Positions 1 through 7,126 of a stretch of 24,313 nt of DNA are shown piece by piece. Under the pieces are notes generated by a model. It made no database searches, was not told the origin of the DNA, and saw nothing but the letters and a program-made list of their open reading frames with translations. A program made the position numbers and the translations under genes. Position 1 is the stretch's first letter; every line of letters starts with the position of its first letter. The stretch lies in the NCBI GenBank assembly GCA_910576875.1, contig CAJTKI010000017.1, positions 1-24,313 of the forward strand, read 5' to 3'. Source of the DNA: an uncultured Christensenella sp. (lineage in GTDB: Bacteria; Bacillota; Clostridia; Christensenellales; UBA3700).

Positions 1-122
1 CTGACGACGGCGATCACCTTGCCGATCCGACTCAATGCGTTGGCAGGCGCGCGAAGATCCGTCTTGCGATCCGAGCAAGACGCGCTCTTACAGCTGCTGC
101 AATCGTGCGTGCAATCGCTCAT
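1..122 (-). CDS. Mrp/NBP35-type P-loop ATPase (Fe-S carrier), N-terminal fragment
   Basis: Only the first 40 codons lie in the window; the gene runs off the left edge. The translation begins MSDCTHDCSSCKSASCSD and reaches the segment KVIAVVS, where this family continues into its deviant Walker A (GKGGVGKS). The Cys-rich start (six Cys in the first 16 residues) followed by a linker and KVIAVVS is typical of clostridial Mrp/ApbC proteins, which bind and pass on Fe-S clusters in the cytoplasm. The ATG at 120-122 is 9 bases after the trxA stop, and an AAGGGG ribosome site overlaps that stop codon, so it is co-transcribed with trxA. The P-loop itself is outside the window, so the call rests on the N-terminus and context. 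It is too short to appear as a long ORF. Confidence 0.72.
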   Translation of the reverse strand, partial: MSDCTHDCSSCKSASCSDRKTDLRAPANALSRIGKVIAVV

Positions 123-131
123 ATCGACCCC

Positions 132-437
132 TTACAGTCCCAAGAAGCGCAGAACTTCCTGCTTGCTGTGGAAACCGCCCATGCTGGAAATCTGTTCGCC
201 CCCGCGGAACACGACCAACAGTGGAATGCTGACGACGCCCATCTGCGCGGACAATTCGCCTTCCTGATCGACGTCGACTTTGACGAATTTGATTTCGCTA
301 TGCTCTGCGGCGATCTCTTCGAGTACCGGAGCGAGCATACGACACGGCATACACCACGTAGCGGAGAAATCCACAACAACCGTACCTTGCGCTTGCAAAA
401 CCTCGCGATCGAACGAATCTTTCGTAATCTGTAACAT
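132..437 (-). CDS. trxA: Thioredoxin with WCMPC active site
   Basis: A 101-residue cytoplasmic thioredoxin, near the usual length of about 105. Thioredoxin reduces disulfides in target proteins and is itself reduced by a flavin reductase, here probably the divergent gene at 571-1434. Visible: FSATWCMPC with catalytic Cys29 and Cys32, the DVD segment near residue 55, and the cis-proline loop SIPLLVVF near 70-77. The active site is WCMPC rather than the common WCGPC, and the residue after the cis-proline is Leu rather than Thr. The second of two close ATGs (435-437) is chosen: the TAAGGAG site (444-450) lies 6 bases upstream of it but directly abuts the ATG at 441-443. The downstream partner is an Mrp-type Fe-S carrier. 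Confidence 0.95.
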   Translation of the reverse strand: MLQITKDSFDREVLQAQGTVVVDFSATWCMPCRMLAPVLEEIAAEHSEIKFVKVDVDQEGELSAQMGVVSIPLLVVFRGGEQISSMGGFHSKQEVLRFLGL

Positions 438-451
438 ACGCATCTCCTTAC

Positions 452-469
452 GCGTCAATCGTTTGACGC
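452..469. repeat. Inverted repeat over the -35 box of the reductase gene
   Basis: GCGTCAATCGTTTGACGC has two perfect 7-base arms around a 4-base centre. It covers the -35 box of the plus-strand promoter and lies in the trxA leader just upstream of its ribosome site. It could be a redox regulator's operator or an RNA hairpin. The half site CGTTTGAC recurs at 512-519 over the trxA -35 box. Confidence 0.5.
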
Positions 470-492
470 AAAAACGTTTTTTCGTATATACT
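463..492 (+). promoter_or_regulatory. Thioredoxin reductase-like gene promoter (TTGACG-18-TATACT)
   Basis: TTGACG (463-468) and TATACT (487-492) are 18 bases apart on the plus strand, giving a start near 499. The -35 box sits inside the inverted repeat at 452-469, and the -10 abuts that of the trxA promoter, so polymerase probably cannot occupy both at once. Confidence 0.7.
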
Positions 493-521
493 ATTATAAA
501 ACATCTTGCGGCGTTTGACAA
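493..521 (-). promoter_or_regulatory. trxA promoter (TTGTCA-17-TATAAT)
   Basis: Read on the minus strand, TTGTCA (516-521) and a perfect TATAAT (493-498) are 17 bases apart, giving a start near 486 and a leader of about 45 bases. The -10 box directly abuts the -10 box of the opposite promoter for the reductase gene. Confidence 0.8.
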
Positions 522-570
522 CATGCAAAACGCATTTTTCAAACAAACGCGACAAAGATCGGAGAGAAAA

Positions 571-1434
571 ATGAAAGATTTGGTCATCATCGGCGCAGGT
601 CCCGCCGGAATCAGCGCGGCGCTGTATACGGCGCGCGGCAACATCGCGACCCAAATCGTCGCGGCAGGCGACGGCGCGCTCGCGCGCGCGGAAAAGATCG
701 CAAACTATTACGGCGCGGCGGACAACCCTTCGGGCGCGGAATTGCTTGCGCGCGGACATGCCCAAGTCAAAGCGCTCGGCGTCCCGATCGAAAGAGACGA
801 AGTCGTCGATATCCAATGGAACGGAGAACACTTTACCGTCGCCGGCAAACGTCAATCGTATGAAGCTCGCGCCGTCCTGCTCGCGACGGGCGCGTCGCGT
901 CCCGCGCCGCGGATCGCCAACTTGCAGGCGCTGGAAGGCAAAGGCGTCAGCTACTGCGCCGTATGCGACGGATTCTTTTACCGCAATAAGACGGTCGCCG
1001 TCATCGGCGCGGGCGCGTACTGCCTGCACGAAGCGAGCGTGCTTGCCAAACTCGCGCAGACCTGCTACGTCCTGACCGACGGACAAACGCCGGAACTCGA
1101 ATTTCCAGAATCTTTCCGCGTCATCACGACGCCGATCCGACAACTGGACGGCACGGACCGTTTGAGCGGCGTCACGTTCGAAGACGGGACGCAAATCGCG
1201 GTAGACGGCGCATTCGTCGCGATCGCACAGGCAAGCGCGGCGGACTTCGCGCGCAAGATCGGCGTACACTGCCCGTCCAACGCAATCGCAACGGACGACA
1301 ACAAGATGACCAATCTGCCCGGCTTGTTTGCGGCGGGCGACTGTACGGGCGGTCTGCTGCAAGTATGCAAAGCCGTCAGCGACGGCGCGATCGCCGCGAC
1401 GGGCATCCGCAAATTCCTGAGCGGCAAGCTGTAA
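571..1434 (+). CDS. Thioredoxin reductase-like flavoprotein, probably pyridine-nucleotide independent (FFTR-like)
   Basis: A 287-residue two-domain flavoprotein that should reduce thioredoxin in the cytoplasm. FAD site: VIIGAGPAG at residues 5-13 and AAGDC at 254-258 near the C-terminus. Redox disulfide: CAVC at 129-132, against CATC in most NADPH enzymes. The second nucleotide fold is degenerate: GAGAYCLHEA at 147-156 replaces the usual GGGDSAxEEA, and the HRR motif that holds the NADPH phosphate is replaced by VLTDG (167-171). This loss is a known feature of ferredoxin-linked flavin thioredoxin reductases (FFTR) of clostridia and Gloeobacter, which take electrons from ferredoxin. The ATG at 571 has GGAGAG (561-566) 4 bases upstream; a longer in-frame start would extend into the divergent promoters. 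It is divergent from trxA. The electron donor is inferred, not shown; an ordinary trxB remains possible. Confidence 0.88.
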   Translation: MKDLVIIGAGPAGISAALYTARGNIATQIVAAGDGALARAEKIANYYGAADNPSGAELLARGHAQVKALGVPIERDEVVDIQWNGEHFTVAGKRQSYEARAVLLATGASRPAPRIANLQALEGKGVSYCAVCDGFFYRNKTVAVIGAGAYCLHEASVLAKLAQTCYVLTDGQTPELEFPESFRVITTPIRQLDGTDRLSGVTFEDGTQIAVDGAFVAIAQASAADFARKIGVHCPSNAIATDDNKMTNLPGLFAAGDCTGGLLQVCKAVSDGAIAATGIRKFLSGKL

Positions 1435-1451
1435 ATCCGCATCGATACGAC

Positions 1452-1483
1452 AAACGGCGCTTACGAAATCGTAAGCGCCGTTT
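1452..1483. terminator. Two-way terminator between the reductase gene and the GPH symporter
   Basis: A stem of 12 GC-rich pairs (1454-1465 with 1470-1481) extends to 14 with A-T pairs and has the loop AAAT. It is preceded by AAA and followed by TTTT, so it can act on both strands between the convergent genes. Confidence 0.85.
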
Positions 1484-1511
1484 TCCATTTCAATCCGCCG
1501 AATCGCGGGGA

Positions 1512-3128
1512 TTACTCGTCGGCGTGCGCGTCGTCCTGCTCGGCGGTCGCCGGCTCCGCTTGCGGCTCGGATGCGTCGAGCGTCTCGTCGGCGAGCTGTT
1601 GCGCGACCGCTTCGGCAACGACGCCGTCTACGGCGACATCAACCGTACCGTCCGCGACCGCGGTCTCGGCGGCTTGCTCCTGTCCCAAATGCTTGACGTC
1701 GAGTTCCGCTTTGATCTTCTCGACCTTTTCGCCGTAAAGCGTGTACTTGAAACGGTAAACCAAATATCCGGCTACGACGAACGGAATCGGAATCAAGAAC
1801 ATGAATACGCGCAAAATCGTCATCATCGTCGTCGTGATCTCGCCGCTCACGGTATTGGTAACCGTATCGACGACGGGCAATCCGGAGACTTGCACGCCGA
1901 TACCGAGCACGAGCATCGCGATCGCGCCCGCAAACTTGGTCAACAGCGTCTGCACCGAGAACATCAAACTGTCCGTGCGCAGTCCGGTCTTATACTCGCC
2001 GTAGTCGACGATATTGGCGATCATGACCGTCGAGCCGATCTGATTGAGTCCGTTGGACGTCATCAGCAAGGAGCCAGCAAGCGATACGATGATGACGTTG
2101 ATAACCTGCGTCGCCGTCGGAGACATCGAACCGTACTGCGGTTTGAGCAAGAAGAAGATCAAGAACAGGAACAGCATGCCGCCGATCGCCATAAAGTAGT
2201 TGGCGCCGTATACCTTCTCCGCGCGCAGTTTCTTGGTAAACCACGGGTAGAAGAACATCGCGATCCCCTGTCCGGTACAGGCAAGCGCGGTGAACAATCC
2301 GTAATGATTGTACGACAGCGTGCCGATCTCGCCTTCATAGATGAAAATATACAGAATCTGATACAACGCGATCGTCGTACCCGTCACAAACAGTACGTAC
2401 GAAATCGCGTACGGCATGACTTGATCGTTGGACTTGAATACCTGCGCGACCTGCTTGAACGAAATCGTCTCGGCAGGCAGTTCGTAACGCTCCTTGTTGC
2501 ACGCGAGCATGATCATCATGAATACGGCGAAGATTCCGCCCGCAACGACCGCCAGCCACAGATAACTGGTCATGTTGTATTTACCGAGTTTGTCCAATAC
2601 GAGCGTACCGACCGTGGAAATGATGAATCCGCCGAATCCGCCGATCAATCTTGCCAGCGAGCTGACTTTGTTGCGCTCGTGCGTCGAGTTGGCGATCGTC
2701 GGGATCATCGACCAGAACGGTACGTCGACCGCGGTAAACGTCATCCCCCACAATACGTAAATGCCCATATAATAGAAATACAGACCGACCTTGCTCGACA
2801 CGACTTGCCCTACCGGCGCAAACATCGCGACGATTGCAAACACGTTGAGAATCGTACCGAAAAAGATCCACGGTCGATACCGTCCGAATTTGCTGCGCGT
2901 GTTGTTGATCCACGTCGCCATGATGATGTCGTTGACGGCATCCCATACCTTGGCGAGACAGAACAGCACGCCCAAAACGATGCCGTTGAGTCCGATCACG
3001 AACGTCAGATACGCCATAAAGAACACGACGATCAGGTTGTTGCTGATCTCGCGCCCGAGCGACCCAAGCGAATACGTAACGGTATCGCCGAGCGTCAGAC
3101 GACGGTTCATGTTGTTGGAGTTGCCCAT
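1512..3128 (-). CDS. GPH-family (MelB-like) sugar:cation symporter with acidic tail
   Basis: A 538-residue membrane protein with about twelve hydrophobic segments that should import a glycoside, sugar or uronide with Na+ or H+. The family signature between helices 2 and 3 is clear: WDAVNDIIMA followed by NNTRSKFGRYRPW (residues 62-87), including the acidic pair Asp63 and Asp67. The Pro that normally follows the second Asp is Ile, and the Asp of the usual DxTR stretch is Asn, so cation coupling may differ. After the last helix (…YLVYRFKYTLYGEK) there is an unusual tail of about 65 residues rich in Ala, Glu, Asp and Val, ending HADE. The ATG is preceded by GGAAGGAG. It lies 48 bases after the HAD gene and is probably in the same transcript. 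The substrate cannot be read from the sequence. Confidence 0.9.
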   Translation of the reverse strand: MGNSNNMNRRLTLGDTVTYSLGSLGREISNNLIVVFFMAYLTFVIGLNGIVLGVLFCLAKVWDAVNDIIMATWINNTRSKFGRYRPWIFFGTILNVFAIVAMFAPVGQVVSSKVGLYFYYMGIYVLWGMTFTAVDVPFWSMIPTIANSTHERNKVSSLARLIGGFGGFIISTVGTLVLDKLGKYNMTSYLWLAVVAGGIFAVFMMIMLACNKERYELPAETISFKQVAQVFKSNDQVMPYAISYVLFVTGTTIALYQILYIFIYEGEIGTLSYNHYGLFTALACTGQGIAMFFYPWFTKKLRAEKVYGANYFMAIGGMLFLFLIFFLLKPQYGSMSPTATQVINVIIVSLAGSLLMTSNGLNQIGSTVMIANIVDYGEYKTGLRTDSLMFSVQTLLTKFAGAIAMLVLGIGVQVSGLPVVDTVTNTVSGEITTTMMTILRVFMFLIPIPFVVAGYLVYRFKYTLYGEKVEKIKAELDVKHLGQEQAAETAVADGTVDVAVDGVVAEAVAQQLADETLDASEPQAEPATAEQDDAHADE

Positions 3129-3176
3129 AATTTTCTCCTTCCCGAATTATTTATCTGCATGCGAACGCATCGCATA

Positions 3177-3884
3177 TCATTCCCTGATCCACTCGTCGAG
3201 TATGCGCTCGACCTGCGCGTACGAATCCGCGTAACCGTCCGCCGTACATCGCTGTCGCCCGATCGCATGATGTGCGTCGAACAAGATGCTCTTCCATCCC
3301 ATCGTCGTCGCGCCTGCGATATCCGCATCCGGACTGTTGCCGATCACGACGGCGCGCGCCGGATCGAAATCCGGTATAAAATCGGCGACGTATTCGAAAA
3401 ACTCGCGTTGCGGTTTCTCATGCCCGATCAACTCGGACAGAAACACCGTCTGCACGTACGGCAAGATGCCGCTCCCCTGCAATCTCGGGATCTGTACGCG
3501 CGCGGTCGCGTTGGAAATCAAACAAACGGTATGCCGTCCGACCGACCGCCGCAAAAAGTCGATTGCGCCGTCGAACAGCGGATACACGCCGCTCAAACAC
3601 GTGCGGTAGTAAGTATCGAATCCGATCGGATCCGGATGCTCCGTCATCCCCATCGCGTCGAATACGCGCAACGCGCGTTCCTTGCCGAGCGCCGCGCGCG
3701 TAAGCAATCCGCGCTCCAACTCCGACCAAACGCAGTCGTTGATCTCGTGAAATACGCTCGCCAAACGATCCGTCTCCGCGATCCCGAAATGCGCCGCGGT
3801 CATCCCGATCGCTTCCCGCTCCGCACGACAAAAATCGATCAGCGTATCGTCGATATCCATCAGCAAAAACAACGGGGCGTTCAT
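3177..3884 (-). CDS. HAD-superfamily hydrolase, YjjG/pyrimidine nucleotidase-like
   Basis: A 235-residue cytoplasmic phosphatase. Motif I is MDIDDTLIDF (nucleophile Asp10, acid/base Asp12), motif II is Ser124 in LISNAT, motif III is Lys157 in GHEKPQREFF, and motif IV is IGNSPDADIAGA (181-192). The DDTLxDF form, the helical cap between motifs I and II and the length fit YjjG-type 5'-nucleotidases that clear noncanonical pyrimidine nucleotides, but sugar-phosphate phosphatases of the same subfamily are also possible. Motif IV has Asn where most members have Asp (GDS); the later Asp residues that hold Mg2+ are kept. There is no ribosome-binding site before the ATG at 3882-3884, and the promoter lies so close that the mRNA is probably leaderless. 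It is the first gene of a pair with the GPH symporter. Confidence 0.88.
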   Translation of the reverse strand: MNAPLFLLMDIDDTLIDFCRAEREAIGMTAAHFGIAETDRLASVFHEINDCVWSELERGLLTRAALGKERALRVFDAMGMTEHPDPIGFDTYYRTCLSGVYPLFDGAIDFLRRSVGRHTVCLISNATARVQIPRLQGSGILPYVQTVFLSELIGHEKPQREFFEYVADFIPDFDPARAVVIGNSPDADIAGATTMGWKSILFDAHHAIGRQRCTADGYADSYAQVERILDEWIRE

Positions 3885-3892
3885 ATGGTTTT

Positions 3893-3921
3893 ATTGTAAC
3901 ACGCCGCCCGATCAATTTCAA
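3893..3921 (-). promoter_or_regulatory. HAD gene promoter giving a leaderless mRNA
   Basis: On the minus strand TTGAAA (3916-3921) and TACAAT (3893-3898) are 17 bases apart. Transcription 6-8 bases after the -10 box would begin at about 3885-3887, at the ATG (3884). No Shine-Dalgarno sequence is present between the two. Confidence 0.7.
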
Positions 3922-3940
3922 TCCGAAAATAAAATTTTAA

Positions 3941-3975
3941 ACGAGAATTTCTCGTATACCGTCGTTTTATCGACG
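3941..3975. repeat. Two small inverted repeats upstream of the HAD promoter
   Basis: ACGAGAA-T-TTCTCGT (3941-3955) is a 7-base palindrome with one central base, 19 bases upstream of the HAD -35 box. CGTCG-TTTTAT-CGACG (3960-3975) follows. Neither has a T-run, so they are more likely protein-binding sites than terminators. Confidence 0.4.
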
Positions 3976-4000
3976 ATTATCGAAAATTGTCGATCGGGCA

Positions 4001-4034
4001 AAATAAGGACGGAACGGCGATTGCCGTTCCGTCC
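4001..4034 (-). terminator. Terminator of the FN3/GLUG lipoprotein gene
   Basis: On the minus strand a perfect 12-base stem (4023-4034 with 4007-4018, 4-base loop) is followed by TTATTTTG, 27 bases after the lipoprotein stop codon. Confidence 0.88.
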
Positions 4035-4061
4035 GCATCCGAGTCATAGCCGATCGAATGT

Positions 4062-6857
4062 TTAGACCTTCACCGTAATATACAGATATCCGCCCGTCTG
4101 CAATGCGCCGCCCGCAATCTGTCCGGGCGCGATATGCACCGCAAACGTGCCGCGCGCCTGCGTCGGATCGTAATCTTCCGTCGCGCCGGACAGGACAAAC
4201 GCATCGTCGCCGTGCCGAATCTCATGCGCCGCGCCGCTCGCGTCCAAATACGTGCCGAACGCCTGGATCTGCGTCCCGACGCGGATCGTCTCTTCGTGCG
4301 CGCTCATATACAGGATCTGACGCAGTACCGGAGCCGTCTTGCCGGCGATCGCGCCGAATGCCGTCGAACCGCCGTTGTCTCCGTCTTGCATACGCTGCGC
4401 CAACGTCGAGATATCGCCCGCCGCGATCTGCACCGCGCCGCTCGTATCCGTATCCGCATTGGGACGGTTGTTGGAGCGAATGCCGACATACCAATACGCG
4501 TTGACGATCTGCACGGATGCGTCTTCCACATTCGCGAATCCGACGCTGTGGCTGCCCTCGTTGATGACGCCGCCGAGCGTAAAGGCATGCGCGATCTGCA
4601 CGCCGCCCGTGACGCGACCGACCAAGCCGCCCGCATACGCCGTCGCCGAAACGCGCGTATTCGCATAGACGTTGCTCACGATCGCCGACGCGCGCAGATT
4701 GCCGATCAGTCCGCCCGCAACGCCGCCGTTGCCGGACGCGCTGACGCTGTTGAGATTGCGCTCGTTGGGCGAAAACATCTTACCCGCATAGCTGTTGTTG
4801 ACCGCGCCGCCCGCCATATCGCCGACCAGACCGCCCGCAACCAAGCTGCCGATCGCCGTCGGCGCGGATACGGACACGTTGCCGATCGCATAGCTGAACG
4901 AAATCTGCCCGCCGTCGTTGACGCCGACCAAACCGCCCGCCGCGCAGATCGAACCGCTGTCTGCGCCGCCTACCGCCGTCGTATCGGCGATGACGCCGCT
5001 CGACAAGATTTCGCCTGCGTTGTATCCGACCAGACCGCCCGCAACGACGCCTTCCGTCGACGCGGTCGACTGACACGCGCGTACGGTCGCATCGTTCGTA
5101 TTTTTACCGCAAATGCCGCCCGCGTATTTTACATAGACGTGTTCCGCATCCTTTTCGGCATACTGCATCGCATGCACTTTACCGCCGAACACCGCGCAGC
5201 CGTCGATGACGCCCGAGTTGATCGCCGCGATCACGCCCATGCTCTCGGGCTTCGCGCCCTCGCGCACCGCAAACGCGGGATTGAGAAAATGCAAGTTGGA
5301 TACGGTACCGGTATTGGTCCCGATAAATCCGTACAAACCGCTCTCTTCGTTGCCTTCCAGAACGAGATTGCGGATGACATATCCGTTGCCGTTGATCGTG
5401 CCGGAAAATTCCGCAATCATCGAAAATTCGTAACCCGCATAGTCGATATCCGACGTAAACAGATACGTTGCGCTCGGATTGGCGTACATATACGCCAACT
5501 CGCCCGCAGACGTAATCAGATACGCCCCGCTCTCGCTCGAATAGGTCGGCACGCAATAGCTCTGATATCCGGTCTCGCTGTGAAAGCTGTCCGATGCGAC
5601 GACCTTGGAATTGTCGGAGACGAATTGGATCGTGATGTTGAATTTTTTGCCGAAATAGCTCTCGTCCTGCGACATGACGAACGCGCCCTCGTCATCGATC
5701 TTGTAGAACAAATCGTCGATCACGGTCTCCAACGCGTCGTCGGTATTGTCTTCGGTGTTGATCTTAAAGCGCTTGGTCAACGCCGTCAAAGACGTCGATC
5801 CGTCCGCCTTGGGCGCGGAAAGCGTCACGACGACTTCCTGAATCTTGGAATACACGTCGCTGTCTTGGGCGCGCAACGCGCTCAAATCCAGCTCCATGCG
5901 GAGCAAATTGGGCTTGCCCGTCTCGGACACGACTTCAAAACGCACATAGGACGCATCGAACGTCGGCAACTTGGTGATCGCGCAACCTTCGCGCTTGTCC
6001 GTATACGCCGAGTCGAGATATACTTCGTGATCGCCGACCGCTTTGATCTGAATGTCGTAGGTCGCGCCGTCGTCCAGTCCCAACGCGCTCGTCGCGTAGC
6101 TGGTAGAAGTGCACGCAATCTCTTTGCGATAATCCGAACCGTTCTGACCGGTAATCAAGATGCGGTAACCGCTAGCCTTGTCCACCGCGTCCCAACGGAT
6201 ACGGGACGACGTGCAGTTGTCCGCCGTAAAGTTGGGCACCGCAAGCGTCTGCGTGACCAAATATTTCTGTTCCGCGCTCTGCGGCGAAATCGTATACGTG
6301 CTGCCCTGTTCGGGATTGGCGACGACGCGGATTTTGTACGCGTTGGGTTGGGCGTACAGCTCGGCGTTGTCGAACGAATACTGCGTCGTCTCGACCGTCG
6401 CGCTGTCGACCTGCTTGCCGTCCGCATCCGTCACGACGACCGAATACGATACCGCATGCTCGACCGCATGCCACGTCGCAAGCTTGTCCGTAATCGTGAC
6501 GACGGGCTGCTGCAACCGCGCGACTTTCGTATACGACAGCGCGGCGCTCCAATCGCTGTATCCGTACGTCTTGCCGTCTCCGTACGCGCGCACGCTGACT
6601 TTGTGCTCGCCGACCGTATCCGTTTGTACGACAAAACTCGTCGACTTGGTCGAATACTCCTTGTCGTCCACCTTGATAAAGTATGTCTCGGCGTATTTGA
6701 CCGCTCCCCATGTGAGCGTATCGCCTTCGAGCAAAACGTCCTTAGGGGTATCCAGAATATATAATCCGTCCGCTCCCTTGCGCATACACGCGCTCACGCC
6801 GACGAGCACCGTCAGCGCCACGAGCAGTACCAAAATCGCTTTGCAGTATTTCTTCAT
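4062..6857 (-). CDS. Secreted lipoprotein with FN3-like and GLUG repeats
   Basis: A 931-residue surface protein. The start MKKYCKAILVLLVALTVLVG ends in the lipobox VSAC, so it is processed by signal peptidase II and lipid-anchored on the outer face. Residues about 30-300 hold three fibronectin III-like units (WGAVKYAETYFI, WHAVEHAVSYSV, WDAVDKASGYRI). A region of unknown fold follows (about 300-430). Residues about 480-770 carry at least six GLUG motifs of the form GGLVGxNxG (for example GGLVGYNAGE, GGLVGDMAGG, GGLIGNLRA), which form a beta-helix-like stalk. The last 75 residues look like an Ig-like domain, ending YITVKV. The ATG at 6855-6857 is chosen because AGGAG (6865-6869) lies 7 bases upstream and the signal peptide starts there; an upstream in-frame start would spoil it. 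No catalytic residues are recognised. Adhesion or polymer binding is an inference from domain type. Confidence 0.88.
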   Translation of the reverse strand: MKKYCKAILVLLVALTVLVGVSACMRKGADGLYILDTPKDVLLEGDTLTWGAVKYAETYFIKVDDKEYSTKSTSFVVQTDTVGEHKVSVRAYGDGKTYGYSDWSAALSYTKVARLQQPVVTITDKLATWHAVEHAVSYSVVVTDADGKQVDSATVETTQYSFDNAELYAQPNAYKIRVVANPEQGSTYTISPQSAEQKYLVTQTLAVPNFTADNCTSSRIRWDAVDKASGYRILITGQNGSDYRKEIACTSTSYATSALGLDDGATYDIQIKAVGDHEVYLDSAYTDKREGCAITKLPTFDASYVRFEVVSETGKPNLLRMELDLSALRAQDSDVYSKIQEVVVTLSAPKADGSTSLTALTKRFKINTEDNTDDALETVIDDLFYKIDDEGAFVMSQDESYFGKKFNITIQFVSDNSKVVASDSFHSETGYQSYCVPTYSSESGAYLITSAGELAYMYANPSATYLFTSDIDYAGYEFSMIAEFSGTINGNGYVIRNLVLEGNEESGLYGFIGTNTGTVSNLHFLNPAFAVREGAKPESMGVIAAINSGVIDGCAVFGGKVHAMQYAEKDAEHVYVKYAGGICGKNTNDATVRACQSTASTEGVVAGGLVGYNAGEILSSGVIADTTAVGGADSGSICAAGGLVGVNDGGQISFSYAIGNVSVSAPTAIGSLVAGGLVGDMAGGAVNNSYAGKMFSPNERNLNSVSASGNGGVAGGLIGNLRASAIVSNVYANTRVSATAYAGGLVGRVTGGVQIAHAFTLGGVINEGSHSVGFANVEDASVQIVNAYWYVGIRSNNRPNADTDTSGAVQIAAGDISTLAQRMQDGDNGGSTAFGAIAGKTAPVLRQILYMSAHEETIRVGTQIQAFGTYLDASGAAHEIRHGDDAFVLSGATEDYDPTQARGTFAVHIAPGQIAGGALQTGGYLYITVKV

Positions 6858-6874
6858 ACTTTCACTCCTAATCG

Positions 6875-6894
6875 CGCGCCGCCGCAACGGCGCG
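6875..6894 (-). repeat. Leader hairpin of the lipoprotein mRNA
   Basis: A 7-base GC stem (6875-6881 with 6888-6894) lies between the predicted start of transcription (about 6903) and the ribosome site at 6863-6870. It has no T-run. It may stabilise the mRNA or tune translation. Confidence 0.4.
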
Positions 6895-6909
6895 TATGTA
6901 TACGGATAT

Positions 6910-6938
6910 ATCTTATCAAAAACGGGATCAAATTACAA
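6910..6938 (-). promoter_or_regulatory. Promoter of the FN3/GLUG lipoprotein gene
   Basis: On the minus strand TTGTAA (6933-6938) and TAAGAT (6910-6915) are 17 bases apart, in an AT-rich patch that also carries TATAATATAAT just upstream. Confidence 0.6.
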
Positions 6939-7077
6939 GTATTATATTATAAAATAAGCAATTTATCCGCAAATCCCGCGATAAGTCCCGCGCCGCCGGC
7001 GGCATGCCGCCCGTCGAATGCGTGCCGCATCCCCGCTCATGTCGCGGCGACAACCGAAAATCGCGCGCGGAGCATAC

Positions 7078-7103
7078 AAAAAGACGCGCCCGAAAGCACG
7101 TCT
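7078..7103 (-). terminator. Terminator of the rplM-rpsI transcript
   Basis: On the minus strand AGACGTGC (7103-7096) pairs with GCGCGTCT (7089-7082), with one G-U pair and a 6-base loop, followed by TTTTTGT. It begins 23 bases after the rpsI stop. Confidence 0.85.
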
Positions 7104-7126
7104 CTTCGTATCCCCTAAAGGTGTCG

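Noticed and set aside
1365..3899. An 844-codon plus-strand frame opposite the GPH and HAD genes
   Set aside because: It is antisense to two well-recognised proteins and has Arg/Asp/His-rich low-information sequence; no family motif is visible.
4134..6764. An 876-codon plus-strand frame opposite the GLUG lipoprotein gene
   Set aside because: It is a shadow frame; the minus strand has a signal peptide, lipobox and repeat motifs, plus a promoter and terminator.
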